Assembly: GCA_964017065.1 (NCBI GenBank)
Contig: OZ024783.1
Coordinates: forward strand, 18,141,752 to 18,205,751
Direction of reading: 5' to 3'
From: Haliclona indistincta
Lineage: Eukaryota; Porifera; Demospongiae; Haplosclerida; Chalinidae
Length of the DNA stretch: 64,000 bases
The position numbers and the translations under genes are program-made. Shown piece after piece: positions 1 to 11,360 of this stretch. A model generated the notes under the pieces. The model had not been told where the DNA came from and did not search any database. It was given only the letters and a program-made list of their open reading frames with translations. Each line of letters opens with the position of its first letter. Within the stretch, counting starts at the first letter, position 1.

Positions 1-669
1 GAGATGGACTACCTGAGAGGAGAGCACCTGTGGTTTGCTACACCTGCCTTTCTTTGCCTTATCATCATCTTGATTCCTCCTCCAACCATCCTCATACTGG
101 AGCCCATACTTACTAAGCTATTTAGCATCAAGTACTTTAATAGAAGTCGAGTATCATGGCTGTACAACAGGTTGCGTCTTAAGCTAATGCCTTTTCTGGA
201 CTCTTTTCAGGCTTGCTTCAAGGACAATCACCGCTACTTTGCAGGTCTATACTTCTTGTATCGTTTGTTAATTCCATTACTCAACATATTCATCCAAACT
301 CCTGAACACTATTACGGCATCATCGGATGCTTATTCTTAGTCATTCTTCTACTGCACATCTTTGTTCAACCCTACAAAAAGAAATGGTACAACCTGTTAG
401 AGCTCTCTCTCATCATCAACATCGTGTTTCTGCTCATGATAACACTCTACAATAGCTACATACCTGACAATATACGCTTAATCAATGTTCAGCTATTTCT
501 CATCGTCCTTTCATTTGGATACATCACCGTCTATGCTGCAATTAAGATACACCAGAAGTATCCGTTTTTCAAGAGATGCAGTCGAAAATGTTCCGTATCT
601 AATGAAAATGTTATGTCTAATAGTTTTCCATATCGTATGTTGGACGATGATGATACTGACAGCAATTAA
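1..669 (+). CDS. B1: C-terminal part of beta-helix/multi-TM membrane protein (5' end outside window)
   Basis: The frame is open from the first base and ends at a TAA at 667-669, giving about 222 residues nearly identical to the last part of the complete paralogue at 50576-54277, so the gene starts upstream of the window. What is visible is the last half of the membrane domain. Hydrophobic segments lie at about residues 10-33 (a PAFLCLIIILIPPPT core), 78-96, 103-121, 131-150 and 157-178, and a charged cytoplasmic-looking tail ends in DDDDTDSN. The beta-helix ectodomain and cysteine-rich region of the family are off the edge. The gene faces a minus-strand POT remnant and the P1 gene, the convergent arrangement seen elsewhere in the window. 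The family molecular function is unknown; a cell-surface sensor or adhesin is an inference. Confidence 0.85.
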   Translation, partial: EMDYLRGEHLWFATPAFLCLIIILIPPPTILILEPILTKLFSIKYFNRSRVSWLYNRLRLKLMPFLDSFQACFKDNHRYFAGLYFLYRLLIPLLNIFIQTPEHYYGIIGCLFLVILLLHIFVQPYKKKWYNLLELSLIINIVFLLMITLYNSYIPDNIRLINVQLFLIVLSFGYITVYAAIKIHQKYPFFKRCSRKCSVSNENVMSNSFPYRMLDDDDTDSN

Positions 670-1109
670 CAACAAACATGAAAATGGTGATTGTGTACAC
701 AAGTCATAAGAGATTATAACTTATAATTCATAAGAGAATGTTCTCAACCAGAGCAAGTAGTTACAGTCATGTTTCTTAGACTGATTCTAATTACCTGAAA
801 CAGAAAATGATTCTGCTTTTGATTATTTCTAATTGTAATTTCTGTTTTACATACTATTTACTTATTCAGTTTAGCAAATTTTATGATGACATAGAACATA
901 GTTGCCTGAAAATTTCAAGAATTCTTAGAATCAAAAATTACATGAATATGAAAAGGTATTGTGAAGAAATAACTAGTTGAATATAATTTAGAATTAGTTA
1001 AATAATTTGGAATTAGTTGAATAATTTGGAATTATTTAAGTTGCTATGAATGTGTTGAAAGATAAAACAAGCTTCAAGTACTCGTTCTTGAACATGCTTA
1101 TAATTATAT
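670..1109. other. 3' flank of B1, conserved between B copies
   Basis: AT-rich non-coding sequence. Most of it is repeated with small changes downstream of B2 (45505-45940) and B3 (54278-54608), including a short repeat of the word ATAATTTGGAATTAGTT. It marks the B genes as products of segmental duplication that included the 3' flank. I see no ORF here. Confidence 0.7.
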
Positions 1110-1800
1110 GCAAGAACCACCTCTCATGAGTGTCACCTCACATGAGTGTCTTCAATCGTTATTTTGTTATGCGTATACATTGACTATCTTGTCAGATGCA
1201 GTCGGTATAGCTGTACCTACTTCATGCACATAAGAAGAGAACCATACACACAAGGATCAGAAAACCTTTCACTCCTTCATAGATCAGACATTCCTTTCTT
1301 TAATCATGGCATTGTCTAAGATGCCAAAAAATACTGGAGATGGATGTTGAATTAAAGGTGGCATACCACACTAATGAGCAGTCTTTGGGTAGTCCAAGCA
1401 GCCAGAGCACAGATGAACTCAAACGCTGTCATTGAGACAAGCAGAGAAGAGAGACCATTGAGGAGTTGAGCTGAGGGATGATGAATCACAGGTAGGTGTG
1501 GTTAACTGGGTCATTGTACTGCTGAATATTTTCACGACCATGTATTCTTCACTAAAATCACTACCTGCATGAATAATAAAGCACTGTCTACTATTAGTAC
1601 AAGCATGTTGCATTAGGAAAATTTGTGTGATGTTGTTGCCAATTCAGCTGAGGGATCAATACAATGTCATGGTGTCATAGTCAAAAACAATTATGATGTA
1701 CACTGCAACTTGAGATACAGACCATATCTATGTACAGACCGATTCACATTTTGTGAGCATTTGAACATTTTTCAGTCTTGGAATCACCTTCACAAAAGTA
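1110..1800 (-). pseudogene. Decayed POT-transporter fragment
   Basis: Read on the minus strand, this stretch is recognisably the 3' third of the POT genes. The end of the gene (an ACTCATGAGAGGTGG block encoding THERW) lies near 1116-1135 and also appears a second time at 1136-1150. A block matching the last membrane helix lies near 1240-1300, the QAP-containing helix region is shortened near 1370-1480, and the block encoding the KMWIGLYLS region is near 1690-1780. Many indels and stops break the frame. It lacks the MITE array found at the equivalent place in the neighbouring P1 gene, so that array arrived after the two copies separated, or in only one of them. Confidence 0.7.
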
Positions 1801-2196
1801 TAAACATTCATAATAATAATTATTATTATTGCAAAGTTTGATGTTGATGTAATATTCCCATAATAATTATGAATAATGCTTCAAGGTCCATTCCAATATA
1901 CACAACTAGCCCATAATGATAATTTCAACTATATAAACCACCTACATAATATTATGATAATTATAATCTCATTTTAACAAACTCCTTTTTCCACCGATAA
2001 CAAACAACTTTACTAAATAAAACTCAAAATTAATTAATTGACGTTTTAATCACAAAAAAGCACATCTCTTGAAACTGATACTACATGTTAGTCACTACTT
2101 TACAAAATTCATCTAAATTAAAATGAGTAAAAATCGTTATAAATCTAACAGATTCAAATTAATTATTTGAAAAAAATCTGAATTAAAAGTATCACA
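1801..2196. other. AT-rich spacer
   Basis: Very AT-rich sequence with ATAATAATTATT-type simple repeats. No coding or structural signal was recognised. Confidence 0.6.
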
Positions 2197-3115
2197 TTAA
2201 CTCAAAGTTTTATAAAATTCTCTCCGTTCGTGCATATATTCTTCCTCCTGGTCTAACCACCTCTCATGAGTGTCCTCGATCATACCCTGCACATTGACTA
2301 TCTCGTCTCGCTGTCGGTAGCGGTAACGTCTGGACACACATGAGAACAGCACCAGAGACACCAGGATCAGAAACCCCTTCACTCCTTCATAGATCAGCCA
2401 GGACCTCCTCTCAATGATAAGATAGTCTAAAATACCAATTAGGTACCTGATGCTGAAAGTGGCATACCACAGACCAATGAGCAGTCCCTGGGTAGTGCGA
2501 GGAGCCTGGGCACAGATGAACTCAAACACTGTCATTGAGACAAGCAGAGAAGAGAGACCATTGAGGAGCTGAGGAATGATGAACCACAGGTAGGTGTTGT
2601 CAACTAGATCATTGAACTGCTGACAGTGCAAATGCTTTAGATGGATATCACAACCAGTACGAATACTATAGCACTCACTACTAGCAGTGTATATTTTTTG
2701 ATAAGGAATAACAGTGTGATGTTGCTGCCAGTATGTGGTGTCAGCCCCAAAGTACTAACTTTGAGCAAAATTTGACGAGGTCGTTGCACTTTATCGGCTT
2801 CACTTTCGAAGTGGGAGGGGCATATTGACCGACTTGAGTGTGGGCAATTGCGGCTACTCACTGGGGTAAAAGGACGCAAATTTGAGACCAGTAGCTCAAA
2901 AGACACACGAGATATTCACGAGAGAAGTGGTCAGCATTTACGAGGTTAAAATTTCAGCTGGATAATTTAGTAATTAAAGGGTTAAGCACCTTGAAATCCT
3001 TCACCCTCTATTTCTTACAGAAACTGTCTCAAAATGATATTTAGAACACTTAGAGTTCATTTTCAACACTTTTGGAGCATTTCTAGCCAGATTTGCAAAT
3101 TTTGACGAAAACTCA

Positions 3116-3714
3116 TTAACCCTTTAACCCCTAATGTCGCCTTTTGGCGACATACATACTTCAGACACCATAACTTTATCAAAAAGTGTTAAAATATCCC
3201 AAAATTAAGCCAAATTGAAGAATACAAATAACCGCAAAAAATTGACCGGTTTTCGGTGCGCCCCCTGCGCTAAACGTTATGGCGACGGCATTTCTATGGC
3301 TTCAGTGCAAAAATCACAACATTTTAGGAAAAACAAAATGGCTGCCAAGAAAATTGGGACATTTTATGGCTTCAGGGTGCTCGGAAACACATTTTTGAAC
3401 ATTCTCTATGATCTGGGCTACATTTTGCACTCACCAAAACCACTGCTATTTGTGTGTACTTTTCAGCAGCCAGCCCCAAAGTACTAACTTTGAGCAAAAT
3501 TTGACGAGGTCGTTGCACTTTATCGGCTTCACTTTCGAAGTGGGAGGGGCATATTGACCGACTTGAGTGTGGGCAATTGCGGCTACTCACTGGGGTAAAA
3601 GGACGCAAATTTGAGACCAGTAGCTCAAAAGACACACGAGATATTCACGAGAGAAGTGGTCAGCATTTACGAGGTTAAAATTTCAGCTGGATAATTTAGT
3701 AATTAAAGGGTTAA
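3116..3714. mobile_element. Full-length TTAA MITE, copy 1
   Basis: 599 bp from TTAA to TTAA with 12-bp terminal inverted repeats TTAACCCTTTAA. A small palindrome (GTCGCCTTTTGGCGAC) sits just inside the left end. The interior is related, in inverted orientation, to the diverged 607-bp element at 46668-47274. Confidence 0.8.
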
Positions 3715-3844
3715 GCACCTTGAAATCCTTCACCCTCTATTTCTTACAGAAACTGTCTCAAAATGATATTTAGAACACTTAGAGTTCATTTTCAACACTT
3801 TTGGAGCATTTCTAGCCAGATTTGCAAATTTTGACGAAAACTCA

Positions 3845-4443
3845 TTAACCCTTTAACCCCTAATGTCGCCTTTTGGCGACATACATACTTCAGACACCAT
3901 AACTTTATCAAAAAGTGTTAAAATATCCCAAAATTAAGCCAAATTGAAGAATACAAATAACCGCAAAAAATTGACCGGTTTTCGGTGCGCCCCCTGCGCT
4001 AAACGTTATGGCGACGGCATTTCTATGGCTTCAGTGCAAAAATCACAACATTTTAGGAAAAACAAAATGGCTGCCAAGAAAATTGGGACATTTTATGGCT
4101 TCAGGGTGCTCGGAAACACATTTTTGAACATTCTCTATGATCTGGGCTACATTTTGCACTCACCAAAACCACTGCTATTTGTGTGTACTTTTCAGCAGCC
4201 AGCCCCAAAGTACTAACTTTGAGCAAAATTTGACGAGGTCGTTGCACTTTATCGGCTTCACTTTCGAAGTGGGAGGGGCATATTGACCGACTTGAGTGTG
4301 GGCAATTGCGGCTACTCACTGGGGTAAAAGGACGCAAATTTGAGACCAGTAGCTCAAAAGACACACGAGATATTCACGAGAGAAGTGGTCAGCATTTACG
4401 AGGTTAAAATTTCAGCTGGATAATTTAGTAATTAAAGGGTTAA
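3845..4443. mobile_element. Full-length TTAA MITE, copy 2
   Basis: Apparently identical to the preceding unit, offset by 729 bp. Its right TTAA abuts the P1 coding sequence. Confidence 0.8.
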
Positions 4444-5788
4444 CGACCACTATGATGTACAACACAACTTGAAGTAGTGAGAGGTACAGACCGAACCACA
4501 TTTTTGTCAGCATTCGAACATTCTTCACTCTTGGAATCACTTTCACAATCACCAGTCGATACAGTGGTATACCAACCACTGCAACAAGAGTGCTCATGTG
4601 GAGTGGATTTCCAACAATAAGTAGCAGTACTGGTAGTGAAGGACAGCTGGTCCTCTGGAGCTGTTCTGGAGCAGAGTAGCCATCTCCTGCTAGATGGTAT
4701 CCAAACAGACACAGGAGGAGTGGTAGGATGCGTAGGAATGTCTTGGTGTCCTCCACCTCTTCATTGGTGAATGGTCCTCCATACTTGTTCTTCCCCAGGT
4801 CAACACGGTGTGGAATATCCTCCTCCCAGTAGGTGAAGGCACTGCGATGCTCAGGGACCTTGTGCTTCCAAGAGTACTTGAGCACATGGTAGATATTCTT
4901 GAAAGGATTGTGACCTGCTTTCTGAATAAACATGTGTTTCTTTGTAATGCAATACTTGATAAGTACCGTTGTAAAAATAATTGTCATAGCAATGAATATA
5001 CCAACAAATGCAATGTTACGCAAGCTTCCATTCAGTGGTCTATTTACTGTGCCATTAGATACTGTAATTACTTGATAGAGTGTTAAACTACTTTCTGTGA
5101 AATAAAACAATGCCAAACTGCCAACATTCTGAGCCCAGTAGTACCAGTGGATGAAAGCAATCAGTTTTGGTGTGGGAGCCTCTAGTAACTGATCCAGTCC
5201 AAACTGAATGGAATTAGCTTGAAACAATCCTAGTCCGATGAAGTATAAAATAGTTAGAATATAAATCAAAACAAATGAAACAGCTGTTTGCCTGTGATGG
5301 AAAACATTTGAGTTCCATATCAATAATGCTGCTAGATCAATTACACAATAAACCACAGCAGCACAGGCTATGAAAATCAGTATTCCGAAGGACAATTTTA
5401 GGCTTCGATACCTGGTAAGGTAGACATCTGTCAGGTGACCTACAAGTGGATAGAGCAGAAACAGTAGTCCTTGAAAAGCTAGGTCAGGCAGTCTGATTGC
5501 TAAAGCGTCTGTAACAAGCAGATACTGCTTGTCTGTAATGTTCCATAGAGCAACCACCAGACAACAGATGATCACTAGCCGTGAACCACGTAGCTTCATG
5601 TTGAACTGTGACACTGTGTTATCATTGAATGATATCAGTAAACACGGGAAGTTTCCCACCACATTTCTGATTTAGTTGGAAAAACTTTCAGTAAAAGATC
5701 ACACGTTAAGTATTGTTGACTTTACCGCGCAAAACGTTTCCCGCCAAAATATTGGCGCCAAATTCAAATACATATCTAGCCATGTGAG

Positions 5789-7843
5789 ATGTCTTCTCCG
5801 CTCACTTGTCAGTGCCTGAAATTGAAGAGCGCTGACTTCAACCTGGCTCTTTTCTCGGCACTGATCCGCGGTATGTTCGCGCTCTTCCAGCAAGAAAGAG
5901 TAAGAACTGAACCTTGGTTGAGATGCAAATGGGTGTGGCTGTGAGCTCCGCCCCAATTCCAACACGTGCCTGCTGTACCTCTCCTGTCATGTCTTCACTA
6001 ACGTCCTCGCTGATTCTCCCTCTGTTCCTCAGGGATACTTGTATGTTATAATTTATGTTCTCTTTCAAGTCAACGAGTTCCCAGTAGAGTCTCTCGCCCT
6101 TCTCCCTCGTGCTATGCGCAGGCTTCTACTCGATGGTCTCCCTCGTGCTGATGTCCTCCATCTTGGTGACGCAGCTCTGTTCAGCGATCTCGAGGAACTA
6201 GAACAGACCCTGCTAACCGCTCGTGAAGATCTTCTCGGCGCTGTTCTTTATGGAAACCTGAATAGAATGAGATCCTGTGATCTATGCGTTATTCTGTACT
6301 GCTTAGATGACTCGGAGTGTTCTAACACTGAGTGTATTACTAAAGCCTTAGAGACATACTTATCTTCCATTTCTCTGGGAGCTTCTTTTGTTTTATTGAA
6401 CACTGGTGTATATGTGCTTGTCCCAAAGCGACTCCAACAATTCACTGATACATGGTTGTCTTGGTCTGACTATAATTCTCTCTCTCGCCAAGCCTGGTCT
6501 TTTCTTCACTACTGTAACATCCGCTGTGTTCCCAAAGAGTTGAAGATTGACTGTTGCAAACTCCAGCAGACATTTTTCTGGCAAGACTACAGTTTAAGAA
6601 ATCCGTTAATTACTGCTCCCTTCCTTCAAGTATTTCTAAGCGGTGTGGAAGTACTTGAATTCTGTAGTGGCAGCAATATTTTATCATGTGGACGCTTATG
6701 CGGAGCCGGTCCAATTACTTTTCTTCGTTACATTATCTCCAGTAACCAATCTTGTCTTAAGCACCTCAAGATATCCGGCAGTCCTGAGATTGCTAAAAAC
6801 GTTTTAGAATCAATAGCTGACCTGAGTTCCATGAAGCCTATGTACGGCCATTGGAGCGAATTGCAATTGTATACAGTACCCTTGCCTTATCATCTAGAGA
6901 GCCTATCTGTACTATTGGTTAAATCAGCTGTTAGTTGTATTGATCTATCATACACTGAACGTATTGTCGCTATCTTACGGTCTATCAGTACATTTCAAAT
7001 CAATTTGCTCTGCATGGTTACATTGCAGGACATTGACTCCTGTTCTAATGACGTGGACATTAATAGAATGGATCACTCGGAATACAATGCTCCTTTGTCT
7101 GTGCTCAATCAATTCCTGAAACATGCAGCCTCAGTTTCGAGCACTTGCTGTCTTCACAACTTCTTACCAAGTTGCCTGTGAACTGATTGTGACATTTCTC
7201 ACAACTGCGACCATGCACGAGCAGTCACTCAGTATTTAATTGGCGGCAGAAACAAGGAAGAAGAGAATTTGGACAAACTATCGAATGATAGATGCAAGCT
7301 CACGTTGACGGCTTACGTATGCATGTTTCCGAGCCAGCCCCTTCTAGAGACCAATGGACAGTACAAGTGTCTAGACCTGCAGCTATCCTACTGTGATATT
7401 CACACCTGCATGGCTGCTGCTCAGTCTTCCTGAGTTGAAACTAACAATTGCGACTCAATACATGGCTCTAGCTCCTGGTGACACGGTGATTCAAGTGGAG
7501 CACGTTGCTTTTGTACGTTGGTGAGGGTGAAAATTTACACAAAATTTTCTCTGCTCACTTGAAGAAATTTATCATGTCGAACCTAGCCCTCAAGCGACTA
7601 GAATTCGCTAACATGCAACTGCGTACTCTCGAGCTGGCTCTCCTCCCAGCACTGAATTGCTGTCTGTCTGTGCTCTACCAGCAAGGAAGAGCACTGGTGG
7701 AGATAGTAATGACCTTGGTCCAATTTGATGATGTTAAATACATTGAAGAGTTCTGCACTCGATTGAGGCACCTGTTACACAGCTACGGCACAGCTGGTCT
7801 CACAATGACTGCCGACATTGATCGATATGTTGCAACAATTTAA
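5789..7843 (+). pseudogene. LRR/F-box-like protein gene, copy 1 (damaged 3' half)
   Basis: A likely first exon is 5789-5870 (ATG; ends phase 1 before GTATGT). It splices to 6070 after a CTCTTTCAAG acceptor, giving ALIR-VNEFPVESLALLPRAM and an open frame to 7181. The segment LPRAMRRLLLDGLPRADVLH resembles the F-box-like starts of many invertebrate F-box/LRR proteins. Downstream leucine-rich segments (CLKHLKISGSPEIAK, LESLSVLLVK, CIDLSYTERI) look like irregular leucine-rich repeats. After 7181 the homology continues in other frames to a final stop near 7843 (LKRLEFANMQLRTLELALLP lies here). The copy at 9590 shows the same early frame break, and this copy has an extra 5-bp insertion near 7236. 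A role in substrate recognition is family inference only. Confidence 0.6.
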
Positions 7844-8208
7844 TGTTTAAATCATAATGATTGTATCATAGATTTCAAGGAAACCAAGTCTATTAGCTAT
7901 AGACTCTCCATCCAAACATTAATATTAAGTTTGTCTTACTGTAAATAATAAATTATGATCCTCTATAATAGTGCATGATAGTGACAAGCAATAATTTGTT
8001 GTTGTGTCTGAGAAACTTATTGTAAATCACTGTTAACTTTTTACGCTAATCATAATAATTAATTTTATTATTTGAAATAAACTTGAAATGATCTAAAAAT
8101 AATAATCTATTATAAAGCAGTTCTCAAAATACTACTGGGTGCCGTTTAAAATTAAAAATAACTATATCTCGGTTTCAGCTTGCTACTTCTCAGTTTTATA
8201 TGATATTC
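7844..8208. other. Non-coding spacer after LRR gene copy 1
   Basis: AT-rich. The first 150 bases resemble the sequence after the tail of LRR copy 2 (40475-40600), so they belong to the duplicated 3' flank. Nothing else was recognised. Confidence 0.55.
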
Positions 8209-8448
8209 CTATAAAGCGAGTGTCTTAATCATCTTGTCAATGGAGTCCACCCAGGTTAGCCCCAGCTCAAGGCGTGTGTAGACACTAGGACACTCCTTCT
8301 CCATCGCTGAGCAGTACTTCGCAATATTCTGAAGCTGGTTGGAGTATGTTCCGGGAAACTTGATGATGGTCAGTTTTGGAGAAAAACAGAACTCGAAACG
8401 ATTAGAAAAGTTCAACTGAAGTGATCTCAGTATAATCAATGTGGCCAT
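8209..8448 (-). CDS. Possible last exon of an LRR-like gene
   Basis: A 79-codon minus-strand frame ends at a stop at 8209-8211. It is preceded on the minus strand by a plausible acceptor (TATGTCAG just before the first codons). The product has leucine-rich, LRR-like spacing (LIILRSLQLNFSNRFEF, LTIIKFPGTYSNQL) and a C-terminal LGLTWVDSIDKMIKTLAL helix. It may join the small candidate exon at 9111-9176. No close relative in the window supports it, so this is tentative. Confidence 0.35.
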   Translation of the reverse strand: MATLIILRSLQLNFSNRFEFCFSPKLTIIKFPGTYSNQLQNIAKYCSAMEKECPSVYTRLELGLTWVDSIDKMIKTLAL

Positions 8449-9110
8449 TAGCTGACATATCTTGTCAAATACTCTGCTGCCTGTGGAAAAGAGAAAATGT
8501 TCACATCAATTTTTATTGCCTTCCAAAAAGAACGTTAAATTAAGCCCGATTTTGACTGTTAAACATCACGAAGAGTTCATAAGAGTTCTGATGTCACTCA
8601 CACAATACAGGTTAAGATCAAAGAAACTGAACCATACAGAATTATAGGTTATCAGGTACCATTGCAATGGTGCTACATATTTCAGTTGTCATTGAGCATT
8701 CATATTATCAGAGATTTACAACTACCGTATTTCTTCCAAGGATTCAGCACCTCCTATTTTTCGGCACCTTGTCGTTGAAATGTGTACTAAACCTCCACAT
8801 TTCGGCTAGTGCTTTGGTTCTTCGTCACGGTAAGCCAAAACAACCCGACGTAAAAAGTCCTGTACTTAATAGAAAAGAGCTGTAGACGTGCTCTCATTCA
8901 AAACAAGTGCTGGTCGCCACACCTCCAATTATTCGGCACTTCTTGAACTTCTGCCACAACTACTCGAAATATTGGGCAAGCAAATCTGAAATTATTTCTT
9001 TTGCGCTGAATTTTTAGAAGAAATACGGTACCCGCATTGTTCAATTCATTTTGACATGGAATGTGTATGTATCTGTATGTGTGTACTCGATGCTCACCAA
9101 AGCTCTGAGC

Positions 9111-9176
9111 TCCATTGCTGACCAGGATTGCTCTCAGTCTGGCAGCAGAGATGGAGACATTCTCCAAATCAGACAT
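9111..9176 (-). CDS. Possible internal or first exon of the minus-strand LRR-like gene
   Basis: A short minus-strand open stretch (MSDLENVSISAARLRAILVS) ends at AGCTTTG followed by GTGAGC, a good donor. The leucine spacing again looks LRR-like. It could belong to the same gene as the exon at 8209-8448. The exons between them were not identified. Confidence 0.25.
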
Positions 9177-9210
9177 TGTCCAGTATCCATCGGCCTATTG
9201 AACATGACAT

Positions 9211-9510
9211 GATTAGTGAGGGTCTACTGTAGCTACTGGTACAAGGCTGTTCAGATTAGTGAGGGTCTACTGTAGCTACTGGTACAGGGCTGTTCAGATT
9301 AGTGAGGGTCTACTGTAGCTACTGGTACAAGGCTGTTCAGATTAGTGAGGGTCTACTGTAGCTACTGGTACAAGCTGTTCAGATTAGTGAGGGTCTACTG
9401 TAGCTACTGGTACAAGGCTGTTCAGATTAGTGAGGGTCTACTGTAGCTACTGGTACAAGGCTGTTCAGATTAGTGAGGGTCTACTGTAACTACTGGTACA
9501 AGGCTGTTCA
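9211..9510. repeat. 43-bp minisatellite, 7 copies
   Basis: Seven head-to-tail copies of a 43-bp unit starting GATTAGTGAGGGTCTACTG and ending GGCTGTTCA. One copy is a base shorter. The array lies just before the truncated LRR-like copy 2. Confidence 0.9.
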
Positions 9511-9589
9511 TATTAGCAAGGGAACAGACTCAACAATATGACTTGCCTTCAACAGTGCAAATAAAACAAATAAACAGTGCAAATAAACC

Positions 9590-10262
9590 TCGTCTTAAGC
9601 ACCTCAAGATATCCGGCAGTCCTGAGATTGCTAAAAACGTCTTAGAATCAATAGCTGACCTGAGTTCCACGAAGACTATGTACGGCCATTGGAGCGAATT
9701 GCAATTGTATACAGCACCCTTGCCTTATCATCTAGAGAGCCTATCTGTCCTATTGGTTAAATCAGCTGTTAGTTGTATTGATCTATCTTACACTGAACGT
9801 ATTGTCGCTATCATACGGTCTATCAGTACATTTCAAATCAATTTGCTCTGCATGGTTACATTGCAGGACATTGACTCCTGTTCTAATGACGTGGACGTTA
9901 ATAGAATAGATCACTCGGAATACAATGCTCCTTTGTCTGTGCTCAATCAATTCCTGAAACAGCCCAGGCTCAGTTTCGAGCACTTGCTGTCTTCAGAACT
10001 TCTTACCGAGTCGCGTGTGAACTGATTGTGACATTTCTCACAACTGCGACCATGTACGAGCAGTCACTCAGTATTGGCGGCAGAAACAAGGAAGAAGAGA
10101 AGTTGGATAAACTATCGAATGATAGGTGCAAGCATACGTTGAAGGCTTGCGTATGCATGTTTCCGAGCCAGCCGCTTCTAGAGACCAATGGACAGTACAA
10201 GTGTCTAGACCTGCAGCAATCCTACTGTGATATCCACACCTGGCTGCTGTTCAGTCTTCCTA
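9590..10262 (+). pseudogene. LRR-like gene copy 2, first piece (5'-truncated)
   Basis: From CGTCTTAAGCACCTCAAG onward this is very similar to 6750-7435 of copy 1. It begins in the middle of the gene, so the F-box-like N-terminus is missing. The frame runs to a TGA at 10023-10025; the homology then continues in another frame to TTCAGTCTTCCTA at 10262, where element E1 begins. The gene resumes at 37128 with TTCCTGAGTCAGTTGAAAC, so the 6 bases TTCCT(A/G) are duplicated on both sides of a 26.9-kb insertion. Confidence 0.85.
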
Positions 10263-10434
10263 GGTGCGTGTACCTAGCGGCCAACCGATTTTCAATAATG
10301 TTGACTGCAGAAAACCCCCAAATTTCCCCCTTTTTGCTATTGATCCGTCGACGAAAAATTGAATTTGCCCGTTAAACTCGCTGTCGTTGCATCTCAGTTT
10401 ATTGAAAATTGAATTCAGCTTTTGGAGTGTATAC
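10263..10434 (+). repeat. E1 left terminal inverted repeat, outer piece
   Basis: This is the outer 172 bp of the left arm, matching the reverse complement of 36956-37127 almost base for base. The arm is cut at GTATAC (10429-10434) by nested element E2 and continues at 22767. Confidence 0.9.
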
Positions 10435-10690
10435 GGTCAGTGTACATTTGGATCAGTCAATATTCTATTAATTAAAAGAATAAAAAAGGACTAAAATCTG
10501 TATTTTCCATTTTTCAAATATGCAATTCTAAGTGTCAAAAACCAATTTTCAATTTTCTATTGCTGCAAGATCGAATTGACATAATCGACGTACTCGCCGT
10601 AACGTAACGGACCAGGACTCGGTCCAAAGCGAACACACCCTTTGTGACACCCACAAATAAAATGGCGACTAGCAGTGCAGTATGAATCTG
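10435..10690 (+). repeat. E2 left terminal inverted repeat
   Basis: About 250 bp, matching the reverse complement of 22505-22760 with scattered indels. It includes TCAGTCAATATTC, GTGTCAAAAACCAA and CTCGCCGTAACGTAAC blocks in the same order. The arms are visibly more diverged than those of E1. Confidence 0.85.
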
Positions 10691-10844
10691 TAGTGTAAGA
10701 GGAAAAACAGCTGAGCTGTCGTCCATGCTGACGGCCGGTGTGCTAGTGACTGCATGGATCATAGCACTAGGCTCTGAGTTGTGTCTCATCAACCAGGTAC
10801 GCGTGACCCTCGAGGTAGAACCGTAGTGAGACGTACTTCGGTGA

Positions 10845-10960
10845 GAGAGAGAGAGAGTGTGTGTATTCCTCCTTTATTTGTGTGTGTGTGTGTGTGTATA
10901 TGCACGTGTGTGTTTGCTTTGCCTTTGCTTTGTTTTGTTTTGTGCGTGCATATGTGTATG
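10845..10960. repeat. Simple repeats (GA)n, (GT)n and T/G-rich tract
   Basis: A short GAGAGAG run followed by (TG)n and TTTGCTTTG repeats just inside the E2 left arm. The small frames over it are compositional artefacts. Confidence 0.8.
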
Positions 10961-11184
10961 TAATGCAGCAAAAGAATCGAAGCTATTCCTTAGTTTGAGG
11001 GTAGGATGTTACCAATGTAGGCGTGGTCGATAGCCATGTGATTAGAACAATCTATTGAAGCAAATTAGCTTGAACTGAAGTGTTTTATTGCTAATAACTA
11101 CTCTCATAACACACTATGTGTCTGTCTCTTTTGCAATATTGATGTGTTTTGTAAAGAGTTGACAATAATTATTTTTTCTCAGTC

Positions 11185-11360
11185 GATATCAACTGATTTT
11201 GGAGCCTTTGCATCCACTGTTGTGTTATTAGTATTGGTAGGTAAAATTGAATTGATTTACTCTCTCCACAACACAGGTGCTGTATGTCATCAGATGGGTG
11301 TGTATTATGCCATGTAAAGCTGACAAGAGATCATAAAGACAACCGTTGTACTGCGACATT
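11185..11360 (+). repeat. Internal inverted segment of E2, left copy
   Basis: Matches the reverse complement of 20257-20430 (shared blocks ACTGATTTTGGAGCC, CACTGTTGTGTTA, TCATCAGATGGGTGTG, CATGTAAAGCTGACAAG). A splice-acceptor-like CCACAACACAG precedes the most conserved part in both copies, so it may hold a duplicated exon of the element. Confidence 0.65.

Larger units (their letters stand above)
2742..4443. mobile_element. Tandem array of TTAA-target (piggyBac-like) MITEs inside P1
   Basis: A 729-bp unit is repeated 2.33 times without visible divergence (2742-3470, 3471-4199, 4200-4443). Each unit contains a 599-bp element bounded by TTAACCCTTTAA and TTAAAGGGTTAA, plus a 130-bp spacer (2986-3115, 3715-3844). 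The right border TTAA coincides with the GTTAAC of the host gene. The left border is lost: the first element is truncated to its last 244 bp, and a few host bases (TGGTTAA in the paralogue) are missing. TTAA duplication with CCCTTT ends is typical of piggyBac-group elements. No transposase is present. Confidence 0.8.
2197..5599 (-). pseudogene. P1: POT/MFS transporter gene interrupted by a MITE array
   Basis: On the minus strand a protein starts at 5599 (MKLRG start, as in all paralogues) and runs in frame to 4440. It resumes at 2743 and ends at a TAA at 2197-2199. The two parts together match the intact paralogues at 47488-49206 and 56011-57741. POT-family marks are the YPLVGHLTDVYLTRYRSL loop, the IQFGLDQLLEAPTP stretch followed by WYYWAQNVGSL, and IPQLLNGLSSL through EFICAQAPRTTQGL. 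The break falls after a VVVN motif, exactly at a GTTAAC in the paralogues, and is filled by TTAA-type MITEs that add stop codons (reading on gives PLITKLSS and a stop). The upstream region is shared head to head with the LRR-like gene starting at 5789. Unless the array is removed from RNA, the product is a truncated nine-helix protein. Confidence 0.85.

Noticed and set aside
2986..3115. 130-bp spacer between MITE units as a separate element
   Set aside because: No inverted ends or own duplication; it is part of the amplified unit.
3215..4364. 90- and 87-codon frames repeated in the MITE array
   Set aside because: They repeat only because the 729-bp unit repeats; opposite-strand frames overlap and there is no recognisable protein.
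9211..9510. Regular repeats that might suggest a CRISPR array
   Set aside because: Units are head to tail without unique spacers in a eukaryotic context; it is a minisatellite.
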